Positions 44,122 to 53,630 of a stretch of 64,000 bases of DNA are shown piece after piece. The stretch spans positions 1-64,000 of the forward strand of contig JAMCYS010000098.1 in assembly GCA_023473795.1 (NCBI GenBank). The letters are read 5' to 3'. Source of the DNA: Chloroflexota bacterium. GTDB lineage: Bacteria; Chloroflexota; UBA6077; FW602-bin22; JAMCYS01. The notes beneath the pieces are model-generated. The model did not search any database and was not told where the DNA came from. It was given only the letters and a program-made list of their open reading frames with translations. Positions within the stretch are counted from its first letter, which is position 1. Every line of letters begins with the position of its first letter. The translations under genes were made by a program, and so were the position numbers.

Positions 44122-44651
44122 AGGAAGGCGAAGTAGCGGCCGGGCAGGCCCGGCGTGGGGGGGCAGGGGGCGGCTTCCAGACAGGCCTGGCGGTCGACGA
44201 TTAGTTTGCGGACGATGGCCTTGTTCAGCGCGATCAGGTCGGGATTAGCCAGAGCCGCCTGCAGTTCGAAGTAGGCTGCCCCGTCGACCTCCACGTTGTC
44301 CGGTGCCGGCTCTCCCGCCAGCGGACGCAGGAGGAAGTTCACCACTAGGTTGTTGTCGTTGGGGCTGATGCGCTGGCGCAGGCCGACCACGCCGATGACC
44401 TCGGCCTCGACCCCCGTTTCCTCCTTGATCTCGCGCGCCACCGCCTCGTGCAGGCCCTCGTCGCTCTTCACCCAACCGCTGGGGAAGGTCCAGCGGCCGC
44501 GATTCGGCTCGTGCATGCGACGCACAAGCAACACCCGCTCGCCGTCTAGCACCACGCCGGCGACGCCGAAGCTGAAGCCGGAGCGCAAACGCAGCTGCAA
44601 GGCAATCCACCTAACAAGAAGAATCGTCCGTGGCCGAAATCGGGACACCAA
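44118..44651 (-). CDS. Nudix hydrolase
   Basis: 177 residues. The complete Nudix box is present: G-x5-E-x7-R-E-(I)-x-E-E-x-G, seen as GWVKSDEGLHEAVAREIKEE followed by TGV. It would hydrolyse a nucleoside diphosphate linked to another moiety; substrate unknown. The first ~20 residues (RFRPRTILLVRWIALQLR) are positively charged and poorly conserved, so the start (TTG at 44651 or GTG at 44648) is uncertain. The gene ends four bases inside the stop of the convergent MFS gene. Confidence 0.9.
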   Translation of the reverse strand: MVSRFRPRTILLVRWIALQLRLRSGFSFGVAGVVLDGERVLLVRRMHEPNRGRWTFPSGWVKSDEGLHEAVAREIKEETGVEAEVIGVVGLRQRISPNDNNLVVNFLLRPLAGEPAPDNVEVDGAAYFELQAALANPDLIALNKAIVRKLIVDRQACLEAAPCPPTPGLPGRYFAFL

Positions 44652-44675
44652 TCGGAACTAAAATGAAGAACCCGA

Positions 44676-44724
44676 TAGGGGCGACCGGCCCTAAAGGACT
44701 TCCTACGGTCGCCGGTCGCCCCTA
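44676..44724. repeat. Palindromic TAGGGGCGACCGGC element
   Basis: Perfect 14-bp inverted arms (44676-44689 and 44711-44724) separated by 21 bp. The core TAGGGGCGACC recurs at 63932-63942 and a shorter TAGGGGC pair is in the 22497 element, which suggests a family of dispersed non-coding repeats. It lies in the 5' region of the Nudix gene. Confidence 0.6.
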
Positions 44725-44799
44725 CGTATGCCAACCAAATCTGGCCATTCTCATAGGACGCGGCTGGCTAGGCCAAACCATTATCGGCCGCAGCCGGGC

Positions 44800-45861
44800 T
44801 TAGCGCAAGTCCGGTGCCGGCGGCGCCTCGGGCGGCGGCTCAACCGGCGGGCCCTGCCAGTTCTCAACGAGCACCTTGACGGCCGCGGCCACGGGTATTG
44901 CCAGCAGCACCCCCAGGATGCCCGCCAGGGCGCCGCCCGCCAGGACGGAGAAGATCACCGAGACCGGATGCAGGGCCACCGCCCGGCCGAGCACAAACGG
45001 GGCGACTATCTGGTCCTCTATCTGCCGGAGAATCAAGTAGAAGAGCGCCACCCCCACCAGCAGGCCCACTGAGCCGTGTGTCAGCGCCACCAGGCCGGCG
45101 ATGGTGCCGGCGGTGATCGGGCCGACGAAAGGAATGATCTCCAAGAAACCGGTGGCGACGGCCAGGGGCAGGCTGTAGGGCAGGCGGAAGATCAGCGCCA
45201 GCCCCAGCCAGGTCATCACGGTCACGAACGCGATCAGCGTCAGCAAGCCCAGGACGTACCTGCTCAGCACCTGGTCAACCCTGGCCAGAACGTAGACCGA
45301 GCGCGCCCGCGACGGCGGCGGCAAGAGGCGCAGGGCGAAAGCGGTGAAGCGCTCCCTATCCACCAGCAGATAGAACAGCACCACCAGGGTAAGAAAGCCA
45401 TTGAGCAAAGCCTCGAAGATGGCGGCGGCGAGGCCGGCTGCCTCGCGGGGCGTGCCGAAGAAGGAGGTGAGGCCGGTGATCAAGTAGTCGGCGGCCCGCT
45501 GGGCGTTGATCGAATTGCCGAAGATGCCGACTTCGCCCTCGCCGATCACGCTGCGCAGCAGGTTGGCGATGATTGAGGGCGCGTTGCTGACCAGGTCCAC
45601 CGTCTCTCGGGCCAGGGTGGGCCCGAAGAGAATCCAGAGTAGGGTCAGTAGGCCAATCAGAAAGACGTAGACCAGAGCCACGGCCGGCAGGCGGCCGACG
45701 CGCAGCAGGAGTTGCAGGCGGGTTACCAGCGGGCTAAGTATGTAAGCCAGGGCCGTCGCTACGATGAAGGGCGCGAGGATGCCACGGACGAGGTAGAGGA
45801 AGACGACGGCCGCCGCGATGCCCAGCGCGGGCCAGCCCCCGGGCACGTCCAGTCTGCGCAC
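44800..45861 (-). CDS. AI-2E family (PerM/YdiK-type) membrane permease
   Basis: About 353 residues with around seven to eight membrane helices. The family signature is clear: an N-terminal pair (LYLVRGILAPFIVATALAYI then a LSPLVTRL step), the central hydrophobic hairpin (FLTLVVLFYLLVDRERF) and the highly conserved LEIIPFVGPITAGTIAGLVA and QIEDQIVAPFVLGRAVALHP. Members are assigned to export of AI-2 or as cation/proton antiporters; function here is unknown. Start GTG at 45861 has GGAGG ten bases upstream; the open frame continues upstream without homology. Charged Pro-rich tail at the C-terminus. Confidence 0.85.
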   Translation of the reverse strand: MRRLDVPGGWPALGIAAAVVFLYLVRGILAPFIVATALAYILSPLVTRLQLLLRVGRLPAVALVYVFLIGLLTLLWILFGPTLARETVDLVSNAPSIIANLLRSVIGEGEVGIFGNSINAQRAADYLITGLTSFFGTPREAAGLAAAIFEALLNGFLTLVVLFYLLVDRERFTAFALRLLPPPSRARSVYVLARVDQVLSRYVLGLLTLIAFVTVMTWLGLALIFRLPYSLPLAVATGFLEIIPFVGPITAGTIAGLVALTHGSVGLLVGVALFYLILRQIEDQIVAPFVLGRAVALHPVSVIFSVLAGGALAGILGVLLAIPVAAAVKVLVENWQGPPVEPPPEAPPAPDLR

Positions 45862-45968
45862 GCCAGGCTTGCCTCCCACACCGTGGCTATGGACTCCTTG
45901 TACCACAAAGGCGCCAGAGACTGCAAAGGCAACGGCTCGCCGGCCCCACCGGCACTGAATCCGCGGGC

Positions 45969-46382
45969 CTACCCGGCGCCCGGCAGAGTCGATTCGGGCG
46001 GCAGACTGCCCCGGCACCGTGCCGACGCCGTGGCCACCTCGGCCGCGATAGCGCCATGCTGAGCCAACAGGTGCGCCACGGTGGCCTCGATGCCGGCCCG
46101 CAGCGCCGGGTCGAGGTCGGCCAGCAGCTCGTCTTCGTCGAGCACCCGCACCTGCCCGTCCGGGGTCGCCATCACGTCGACCACCAGGTCGCGCCACTCC
46201 GCTTCGCCCTCGCGCAGGCAGGTGCGGTCGGCCAGGTTGAAATAGTAGGCCTCGGTCGTGCCGTCGGGCAATTGCCAGTGGAAGACGTTGTAGGGCCGGT
46301 CTTCCCAGTAGTGGCCGAAGGAGAGCGTCCCCGCCGGCATGAGCACCACGGCGAGGGTGTTCTTGATCTCCAGTATTTCCAT
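45969..46382 (-). CDS. DUF402 domain protein (FomD-like)
   Basis: A 137-residue DUF402 protein starting MEILEIKNTLAVVLMPAGTL. The conserved acidic cluster is visible in FNLADRTC...EWRDLVVDVMATPDG and VLDEDELLADL; in FomD and relatives such acidic residues bind divalent metal and hydrolyse a nucleotide-linked bond. ATG at 46382 has GGAGGGG upstream, preferred over an upstream frame opening. It is divergent from the LacI regulator at 46562. Confidence 0.8.
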   Translation of the reverse strand: MEILEIKNTLAVVLMPAGTLSFGHYWEDRPYNVFHWQLPDGTTEAYYFNLADRTCLREGEAEWRDLVVDVMATPDGQVRVLDEDELLADLDPALRAGIEATVAHLLAQHGAIAAEVATASARCRGSLPPESTLPGAG

Positions 46383-46515
46383 CGCCCCTCCTGCCTCGGC
46401 CACAAGGCTACCACGCGAGTGATGGCCGTGCAAGATGGCCGGCCACGGCTGTCCGAGATCTTGACAACCCCCAAAGCAAGGGGTACACTGCCGCAAACGC
46501 TACCGGAAACCTTTA

Positions 46516-46546
46516 CGGTAACGTTGCCGGTGGCAAACCGTATTAT
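46516..46546 (+). promoter_or_regulatory. Probable LacI-type operator and -10 of the regulator gene
   Basis: The imperfect palindrome CGGTAACGTTGCCG (46516-46529) has the AACGTT centre common in LacI-family operators and lies next to a TATTAT -10 (46541-46546). The start codon of the LacI-type gene follows at 46562. Autoregulation, and probably control of the cluster downstream, is inferred. Confidence 0.5.
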
Positions 46547-46561
46547 GGTCAGAGGGCTGCG

Positions 46562-47593
46562 ATGACGGCTAGAAGGGCTAGCGGGGCAACCTTGAAGGAT
46601 GTTGCCCGCGAGGCGGGAGTGTCGGTCACCAGCGCCTTCCGCGCGCTCAACAACCGAGGAGAGTTGAGGGAAGAGTCGCGGGGTCGCATTCGCGAGGTGG
46701 CGGAGCGGCTGCATTACGTCCCCAGCGAACCCGCCCGGGCGATGGTGCGCGGCAGCACTAAGACGATCGGCTTCCTCACCAACATGCGCGCCCCACTGGG
46801 CTGGTCGGTGGTTCTGGCTGCTATGGAGGCTGTATTCGAGCCACGTGGCTACGATGTACTCGTCGCCAGTTCCGATGAGGAACCCGAACGCGAGGCACGG
46901 CGGCTCTTGACGATGGTGCGCAAGCGGGTCGACGGCGTTCTCCTTCTGCCCACTGGGAACAACCTGCAACAGATCGTCTCGCTACGCGAGCGTGGCATAG
47001 CGCTGGTGCTGCTCTATTACCAGGTTGCTGGGCTTGACGCCGATTGCGTGACATTCGATTTCCAGGGCGGCGCGCGCCGAATGGTGAGTTACCTGGTTGA
47101 GCTTGGTCACCGCCGGATTGGATACGCCGCCAGTTACCGGCGACCCGCCGAAGTGGCGCCGCACGAACTCGGGTACCGGGAAGCCCTTGAAGAAGCAGGC
47201 CTGGCCGTGGACGAGGACCTGGTCGTGCGTGCGACATCTCACACGAGCATTCAGGCGGGCTATGACCAGGGGGAGCGCCTTCTCAACAGACCTGACCGGC
47301 CAAGCGCCGTGTTTGCCGCCAACGACCTGCAGGCCATTGGAGTGATGGAGGCCTGCCGACAACTCGGACTGCGGGTGCCTAAGGATGTCTCTGTAGTTGG
47401 CCTCGGAGATATGGAGTTCTCTCGCTACCTGCAAGTTCCACTTACAACCATGTCCCAGGATCGGTACCAGGCTGGCGTCAAGGCGGCCGAACTACTCCTG
47501 GCGCGGACGGCGGACCGCATGGATGCCGCTACGCAGGTCGTCGTGCTAGAACCGAGGTTGATCGTCCGGGAGTCGGCAGCGCCACCCGGCTAG
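46562..47593 (+). CDS. LacI-family transcriptional regulator
   Basis: 343 residues. The helix-turn-helix is in ATLKDVAREAGVSVTSAFRA and the hinge helix in VPSEPARAMVRGST; the rest is a periplasmic-binding-like effector domain ending in a family-typical TTMSQDRYQAGVKAAELLL. It should bind a small ligand, probably a sugar or related compound. ATG at 46562 follows AGAGGG. The next gene, a phosphodiesterase, is in the same direction 200 bp later, followed by a binding-protein/permease set, so it likely regulates that cluster. Confidence 0.9.
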   Translation: MTARRASGATLKDVAREAGVSVTSAFRALNNRGELREESRGRIREVAERLHYVPSEPARAMVRGSTKTIGFLTNMRAPLGWSVVLAAMEAVFEPRGYDVLVASSDEEPEREARRLLTMVRKRVDGVLLLPTGNNLQQIVSLRERGIALVLLYYQVAGLDADCVTFDFQGGARRMVSYLVELGHRRIGYAASYRRPAEVAPHELGYREALEEAGLAVDEDLVVRATSHTSIQAGYDQGERLLNRPDRPSAVFAANDLQAIGVMEACRQLGLRVPKDVSVVGLGDMEFSRYLQVPLTTMSQDRYQAGVKAAELLLARTADRMDAATQVVVLEPRLIVRESAAPPG

Positions 47594-47792
47594 CCGCTGG
47601 GAAGAGGAATTGCGCCGAACGCCGGTGAATGGGGCCCGCCGGTCCGGCCGCGAATGTGAGAAAGCAGTGGGGCAAGGATATGCATAAGTAAACCCCGCGC
47701 CGCCAAGCGGCGGTTGGCAGCGTCGCAGTACCGGGTCGGGCGCAAGGGAGCGTGTAGTGACAGTAGATGCAATGCCAGAGGAGGGAAACAAA

Positions 47793-49739
47793 GTGAGCAA
47801 CACACCACGGAAAGTGCTGGTGCTGGGAATCGATTCGCCGGTGGCCTCTCGCGTGTACAAGTGGGCCAGGGCCGGGCACCTGCCCACGATCGCGAGGCTG
47901 ATCGACGAGGGGGTCTACTGCAACAACTGCCTGGTGCCCTTCCCCACCATCACCCCGCCCAACTGGACAACCATCGCCACGGGGGCCTGCGCGGGCACAC
48001 ATGGCATCACCGACATGACACACCATGACCCGGGCACCCGTCTGGACCGCGTCTACTATCCGTGGGACTCCTCGTACAATCACGCCGAGACCATCTGGGA
48101 GGCAGCTGAGAAGATTGGCAAGAAAAGCATCGTCTTCAACTGGCCCTGTACCTGGCCGCCCAAGATGAAGGACGGCTACCAGATAGCCGGCTACGGCCTT
48201 GGCGTCAACGACTTCAAGCGCGGGCTGCTCCGCGCGGAGTTCGGCAAGCAGCTACTGGCCTACGAGATGTTGCTGAGCACAGAGCCGTATCCTGACTCCT
48301 GCGATATCATCCTCGGCAAGGCTAGGGGCTGGAACGGGGTTGAGCACAGCGCAGACGCGATGGAAGCCGCGGTCGAGCTCTCCCTCCCGAAGCCGATGGT
48401 ACCGATGAAACCGGTGACGTGGCATCTCCTGGTCGATCGGTCGGGGGATAGCGGCTATGACACCGTGCTCGTCGCCAGCTCCAAGACCAAGGCTGGGGTC
48501 TACTGCCGGCTTCGCCAGGGGGAGTGGAGCGGCAATATCGAGGATGTATTCGAGACGGCCGAAGGACCGCGGCAGGCTCGCTTCCGTATGAAACTGTTGG
48601 AACTATCGCCCACGGCCGACAATCTGCGCATCTACCTGCCGGGACTGTTTGCCACAAGCGGCTGGGGATATCCCGAGTCCATCGAGAAGGAGATCGTTTC
48701 CGAGCGAGGTTTGCCTTGCCCTAGCCTCGGCTACCGAGCGTGGCTGGGAGAGTGGATCGACCCGCAGACCTGGGTTGAAGCCACGGCGCTGGAGCACACT
48801 TTTATGGTGGACGCCACCAAGTACTTGTTCTCCAAGCCTTGGGACATGTTCTTCATCCACATTCACACGCCAGACATGTTCTATCACGCCGCCTCGGCCG
48901 ACGTGGAGCCCCTCGTTGCGGCCGACAAGGACAGCGTGCCGATGATGCAAGATCTGGACCTTAGGCTGCACCAGAGCGTCGACCGGGCGCTGGGAGAGAT
49001 CATCGAGGCGGCGGGGGACGACGCTCTGGTTGTAGTCGTTTCGGACCACGGCTGCAAGGCCAAAGCCAACCAGTTCAATGTGAACGACGTGCTTGAGCGT
49101 GCGGGGCTCACCGTCTTCGAGCCGGACGAGGGTCCGCGAGCGCCCGTGTTCCGAGAAGACATGCTCACGCGTAAGGTGGACTACAGCCGCACGAAAGCGC
49201 TGGGGGTAAGATTCGTCCACATATACATCAACCTCAAGGGTCGGGACCCAGATGGCATAGTCGAACCGGAGGACTACGCGTCGGTGCAGGACGAGATCAT
49301 CAAGGCCTTGCACGAGTACGTGGATCCAAAGACGGGCCTTAAGCCAATCAGTCTGGCCCTCCGCAGGGAGGACGCGCGCCTGCTCGGTCTCTTCGGCAAC
49401 ACCGTGAGCGACGTAGTGTACGCGGTGGACCCACGGTTTGCCTCGGAGCATGGCTACCATCTCCCCACCGCCCGTTTTGGCAGTGGCGATCTGAGGGGCC
49501 TTCTGATTATATCGGGGCCTGGTGTGAAGAAGGGTGAAATCCTCGAGCGCAACGTCTCGCTCATGGACGTCGTGCCCACCATCTGCTACCTAGCGGACCT
49601 CCCTGTTCCCGCTCAGTGCGAGGGAGCGGTCATCTACCAATCGCTCGAAGACCCAAATGCGAAATCGAAGGAGGTGCAATTGCTGCAGAGACTCGTGGAA
49701 CGCCAGAAGAGGCTCCTATCTCATCCGCCGGTGTGCTGA
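47793..49739 (+). CDS. Type I phosphodiesterase / alkaline-phosphatase-superfamily protein
   Basis: 648 residues. The N-terminus (KVLVLGIDSPVASRVYKWA) carries the first metal Asp; the nucleophile segment is PTITPPNWTTIATG, where a Thr takes the role of the catalytic residue in this family; later metal ligands appear in DALVVVVSDHGCKAKA and the final His region. It would hydrolyse a phosphodiester or phosphomonoester; substrate unknown. GTG at 47793 has GGAGGG upstream, preferred over the frame opening at 47757. The C-terminus (MDVVPTICYLADLP) matches family members. It precedes the binding-protein/permease genes and may process their substrate. Confidence 0.8.
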   Translation: MSNTPRKVLVLGIDSPVASRVYKWARAGHLPTIARLIDEGVYCNNCLVPFPTITPPNWTTIATGACAGTHGITDMTHHDPGTRLDRVYYPWDSSYNHAETIWEAAEKIGKKSIVFNWPCTWPPKMKDGYQIAGYGLGVNDFKRGLLRAEFGKQLLAYEMLLSTEPYPDSCDIILGKARGWNGVEHSADAMEAAVELSLPKPMVPMKPVTWHLLVDRSGDSGYDTVLVASSKTKAGVYCRLRQGEWSGNIEDVFETAEGPRQARFRMKLLELSPTADNLRIYLPGLFATSGWGYPESIEKEIVSERGLPCPSLGYRAWLGEWIDPQTWVEATALEHTFMVDATKYLFSKPWDMFFIHIHTPDMFYHAASADVEPLVAADKDSVPMMQDLDLRLHQSVDRALGEIIEAAGDDALVVVVSDHGCKAKANQFNVNDVLERAGLTVFEPDEGPRAPVFREDMLTRKVDYSRTKALGVRFVHIYINLKGRDPDGIVEPEDYASVQDEIIKALHEYVDPKTGLKPISLALRREDARLLGLFGNTVSDVVYAVDPRFASEHGYHLPTARFGSGDLRGLLIISGPGVKKGEILERNVSLMDVVPTICYLADLPVPAQCEGAVIYQSLEDPNAKSKEVQLLQRLVERQKRLLSHPPVC

Positions 49740-49853
49740 AAGCCTGTTGAGCAGGCTGCAGGGGCAACGAAATCGACTTGTTGGGAACGCTTGCTAAATG
49801 ATAAGGCAAGCGGAAGCGGGCTTCAGCCCAAGAATGGGCCACAAGAGGAGAGA

Positions 49854-51506
49854 ATGGTGAGGAAGGACGCGTCTACGAACGGCAAGGAGCCACGAGCTTT
49901 GTCACGTCGGCACATGCTCAAGGTCCTTACAGCCGCCGGTGGTGGATGGGCGATGTCGGCCTGGCTGACCGCCTGCGCTAATCCCAGCACTACCCAGAGC
50001 ACGCCTGCGAGCGCGCCTGGGGCGACCAAAGTGCCTGCCCCCGCGATCGCCAAGACACCTAAGTTCGGCGGCGACATCGTCTCCGCTCTCTCGACTGATA
50101 TCGCCACTCTTGACACGGCTATGTTCAACGGCATAGCTGAAGGGAATATCTTCGCGCACGTATACAACAGGCTTACCACGGTTGACGAGAAAGGCGAGAT
50201 CCTGCCTTCTCTGGCCGAGTCGTGGGAAGAAGACGCAGATCATCTCAAATGGACGCTCCGCCTGCGCCAGGGGGTCAAGTTCCACGATGACACCGACTTC
50301 AACGCCGAGGCGGTGAAATTCAACATCGACCGCTACATCGATCCCAATCTGAAGTCGCTGCGCAAAGGCGAGATCCCCGCGGTCACTGGTGTCGATGTCG
50401 TCGATCCCAAGACGGTCAGAATCAAGCTCAGCCAGCCGTTTTCCGTGCTGCCGTACGCTCTGGCCAGCTACCCGGGTACCATGGTTTCTCCCGCGGCCAT
50501 CAAGAAGTATGGCGCCGACATCGCGCGCAACGCCGTTGGCACCGGCCCCTTCGTTTTCAAGGAATGGGTCAAGAACGATCGCGTGGTGGTGGTGCGCAAC
50601 GAGAAGTATTGGGACACCGCCCACCCGCCCTATCTCAAATCTATCACTTTTAAGGGTATTCCAGACGCCACAGTAGTCCTCAACGGCGTGCGCAGCAAAC
50701 AGATCCACGTCACCTATAACGTGCTGGCGAAGGACGTTGCCACGATCAAAAGCGATTCCAGTCTGCAATTGATTGAGGGCCGCCCAACGCGGCAGGTGTC
50801 TCTGCGCTTCCGCCTGTCCGTGCCGCCTTTCGATAAGAAGGAGATTCGACAGGCTATCGCCTGGGCCATCGACCGTGCTGCCATCGAGAAGGCGGTCTTC
50901 TTCGACGCCGGCCTGCCGGCTAATCAGTTCGTCGCCCCGGGACAGCTCGGCCACGACGAGAAGTTGGACGTCTACAAACGCCAAGACTTGGAGAAAGCCA
51001 AGGCTCTCCTCGCCGCCGGCGGCCAGCCCGATGGTTTCAGGTTCCGCTGCCTCATCCAAAACAACGCGGAGCACGTTCAGATGGCCCAGGCGGTCAAGGG
51101 CCAGTTGGAGAAGATCGGCGTCACGATGGAAATGGAGACCCTGGAATTTACGACCTGGGTCCAGCGACAGGGGGCCGGGCAGTTCGACACGCTAATCGGT
51201 CAGTACGACAGCGGCAACCTGGACCCGTATCAAGGCTTGGCCCGGTTCTTCACGCCGGAATCGGCGTTGAACGTCTGGAACTATAGGAACCCGGAATACG
51301 ATAAGCTGCTCAGCAAGGCGGCCGACACGGCTAATACCAGCGAGCGAATCATTATCTACAAGCAGCTAAGTGCGATCCTGGCGGAGGACGTGCCCTGGGT
51401 CATGCTGCGCTACCCGCCGCGGTTAGTCCTGCTGGCCAAGGAAGTTCAAGGGTATGTAGACATCGCGGACCCACACGTGCACCTCTACAACTGCTGGCTG
51501 GAATAG
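49854..51506 (+). CDS. Family-5 ABC substrate-binding lipoprotein (peptide/opine type)
   Basis: About 550 residues. The N-terminus has a twin-arginine motif (LSRRHMLKVLTAAG) and a lipobox-like LTAC, so export is probably by Tat with lipid anchoring, and a Thr/Ala/Pro linker follows. The SBP_bac_5 core is clear: LAESWEEDADHLKWTLRLRQ then GVKFHDDTDFNAEAVKFNID. ATG at 49854 has AGAGGAGAG upstream. It feeds the two permeases at 51739 and 52719. The substrate cannot be read; oligopeptides, nickel or sugar-related compounds are options for the family. Confidence 0.85.
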   Translation: MVRKDASTNGKEPRALSRRHMLKVLTAAGGGWAMSAWLTACANPSTTQSTPASAPGATKVPAPAIAKTPKFGGDIVSALSTDIATLDTAMFNGIAEGNIFAHVYNRLTTVDEKGEILPSLAESWEEDADHLKWTLRLRQGVKFHDDTDFNAEAVKFNIDRYIDPNLKSLRKGEIPAVTGVDVVDPKTVRIKLSQPFSVLPYALASYPGTMVSPAAIKKYGADIARNAVGTGPFVFKEWVKNDRVVVVRNEKYWDTAHPPYLKSITFKGIPDATVVLNGVRSKQIHVTYNVLAKDVATIKSDSSLQLIEGRPTRQVSLRFRLSVPPFDKKEIRQAIAWAIDRAAIEKAVFFDAGLPANQFVAPGQLGHDEKLDVYKRQDLEKAKALLAAGGQPDGFRFRCLIQNNAEHVQMAQAVKGQLEKIGVTMEMETLEFTTWVQRQGAGQFDTLIGQYDSGNLDPYQGLARFFTPESALNVWNYRNPEYDKLLSKAADTANTSERIIIYKQLSAILAEDVPWVMLRYPPRLVLLAKEVQGYVDIADPHVHLYNCWLE

Positions 51507-51738
51507 GGCTCAGCTGCGTTCAGTGCGTGGGCGGAGGGCAGCGCCTGTGGACAGACCGCGGGCTTGCGGCCCCAGGAGGGGGCCTATTCTGCTCGATGCG
51601 ATCTGTCCCGGCGGCAGCCGCCGCGGGTCGTCGAGATTTGTGTCTTGTCGGCTGTGTCTTGGCAGGCAGGCGGAGCGGCGCGGGGACCTCGTGTCAAGGG
51701 CAACGCGCCAGCACTGACGGTCGTCTAGAGGTGTGCCA

Positions 51739-52683
51739 GTGACGGCGTACATTATCCGGCGCCTGCTTATCACGGTGCCTACTATCGTTCTGGTGACCGT
51801 GGTGATATTCGCCATAATGCGCTCAATGCCGGGCGGACCGGCGCAGGCGATGCTGGGCGACCAGGCCACGCCGGAGGCCATCAAAGCCATGGAACAGCGG
51901 TTGGGGCTCGACCAGCCTTTCCACGTGCAGTACTTGGCGTGGGTGGGCAATGCTCTGCGGGGGGACCTCGGCCGGTCCGCCTTCGGCAATCAACCGGTGA
52001 GCGAGATTCTGCTGCAGCGCATCCCTCCTACCGTCGAACTGGCGATCCTCGCGATGCTGTTCTCGGTGGCCATAGGCATTACGGCCGGGGTGACGGCGGC
52101 GGTATACCACAATAGCAGGATCGACGCGGCGGCCTCCGTCCTCGCCATCCTCGGCGTGTCCACGCCATCCTTCTGGCTCGGCATCATGCTCGTGCTGGTG
52201 TTCTCCATCTGGCTACGCTGGTTGCCGTCGATGGGTTACACCAACCTGTTCATAGCCCCCGAGACCAACGTCCGGCAGATGATTCTGCCATCGCTGACGC
52301 TCGGAGCGGTGATGGCTGCCGTGGTCGCTCGGCAGACCCGTGGCGCCATGCTGGACGTGCTGTATCAGGACTACATAAGGACAGCGCGGGCCAAGGGCCT
52401 GGTTGAGAGGGTAGTGCTCACGCGCCACGCCCTAGGAAACGCCCTCATTCCGGTGGTCACCATCGTCGGCCTGCAATTGGGCCAAGTGCTGAGCGGCGCT
52501 GTCGTTGTAGAGACGATCTTCGCCTTGCCCGGCAGCGGGCAATTGCTCGTTTCCTCCATCTTCACGCGCGACTTCCCGATCGTCCAGGCGGTCGTGTTGG
52601 TGATGGCGCTTATCTTCACCGCCGTCAACTTGGCCGTGGACCTACTTTACGGCGTGCTTGATCCGCGTGTTCGCCTTAGTTGA
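51739..52683 (+). CDS. ABC transporter permease (DppB-type)
   Basis: 314 residues, six predicted membrane helices. It begins TAYIIRRLLITVPTIVLVT, the typical N-terminal helix of DppB/OppB-type permeases. The EAA-like loop is in DYIRTARAKGLVERVVLTRH followed by ALGNALIPVVTIVG. Start GTG at 51739 follows AGAGGTG (a GTG two codons earlier is also possible). Downstream comes the second permease, 35 bases later; no ATP-binding genes follow. Confidence 0.88.
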   Translation: MTAYIIRRLLITVPTIVLVTVVIFAIMRSMPGGPAQAMLGDQATPEAIKAMEQRLGLDQPFHVQYLAWVGNALRGDLGRSAFGNQPVSEILLQRIPPTVELAILAMLFSVAIGITAGVTAAVYHNSRIDAAASVLAILGVSTPSFWLGIMLVLVFSIWLRWLPSMGYTNLFIAPETNVRQMILPSLTLGAVMAAVVARQTRGAMLDVLYQDYIRTARAKGLVERVVLTRHALGNALIPVVTIVGLQLGQVLSGAVVVETIFALPGSGQLLVSSIFTRDFPIVQAVVLVMALIFTAVNLAVDLLYGVLDPRVRLS

Positions 52684-52718
52684 CGGTCGTCATTTGACCA
52701 TAGAGCTTGGGGAACGGG

Positions 52719-53630
52719 ATGAGACCGACTATGCAGATGCGAGACGAGGGGGCAGCGGCGCCGGGCAGCCCGCTGCGGGGCGAGCCTGTGCCCTATTGGC
52801 GTTGGCTTCTGGGGCGGGTGCTGCAGGTGCGCCTCGCGACTGTCGCCTTGACCCTCATCACCTGTGTAGCATGCATGGCCGTTTTTGCCCCCTGGATATC
52901 GCCGGCGCGGCCCACCGACGTGGACCTGACCGCGGTGTTGCGAGGCCCGTCGCTCAAGAACCTGATGGGCACCGACGAGCTAGGGAGAGATATCTTTAGC
53001 CGGGTCATCGACGGATCGCGCGCAAGCCTGTCGGCGGGCCTAATCTCTGCGGCCATCGGGCTGACGGTGGGCACGTTCTTTGGACTGTTGGCTGGATATT
53101 TCCTCGGCCTGGTAGACATGTTGATTATGCGTCTAGTAGATGCAATGTTGGCGTTTCCCGGCATCATTTTGGCTCTGGCGATTACCGCAGCCCTCGGTCC
53201 CAGTCTCACAAATGCTATGATCGCGATCGGCATTGTCTCAATCCCGACGTTTGCTCGCCTCGCTCGCGCCCAGGTGCTCACGATCTGCCGTCTCGACTAC
53301 GTCGAGGCAGCCAGATGCCTGGGCGCGCCCAACCGTCATATCATCATCCGGCACGTCGTGCCGAATATGCTCACCCCGATCATAGTCCAGAGTTCGCTGG
53401 CAGTGGCCTTCGCCATCCTGACAGAGGCCACACTCTCCTTCCTGGGGCTAGGGGTCCAGCCGCCCACACCCAGCTGGGGGTACATGCTCAACGTGGGTCG
53501 CGGCTACCTTAGCCAGGCTCCCTGGATGTCGCTATTCCCAGGCGTCGCCATCTTCCTGACGGTGATGTCGATCAATCTTCTGGGCGACGCCCTGCGGGAC
53601 GCGCTCGACCCGCGACTGCGGATCGAGTGA
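52719..53630 (+). CDS. ABC transporter permease (DppC-type)
   Basis: About 303 residues, six predicted helices; DppC/OppC type with LMGTDELGRDIFSRVIDGSR near the N-terminus, a conserved segment of this class, and the EAA loop DYVEAARCLGAPNRHIIIRH followed by VVPNMLTPIIVQ. ATG at 52719 follows GGGGAACGGG. The ATPase genes that normally follow (DppD/DppF) are missing in the ~330 bp gap and beyond, so ATPases must be encoded elsewhere or shared. Confidence 0.88.
   Translation: MRPTMQMRDEGAAAPGSPLRGEPVPYWRWLLGRVLQVRLATVALTLITCVACMAVFAPWISPARPTDVDLTAVLRGPSLKNLMGTDELGRDIFSRVIDGSRASLSAGLISAAIGLTVGTFFGLLAGYFLGLVDMLIMRLVDAMLAFPGIILALAITAALGPSLTNAMIAIGIVSIPTFARLARAQVLTICRLDYVEAARCLGAPNRHIIIRHVVPNMLTPIIVQSSLAVAFAILTEATLSFLGLGVQPPTPSWGYMLNVGRGYLSQAPWMSLFPGVAIFLTVMSINLLGDALRDALDPRLRIE

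Noticed and set aside
46562-47593. LacI-type regulator as part of an AraC or two-component system
   Set aside because: The helix-turn-helix, hinge helix and effector domain are standard LacI.
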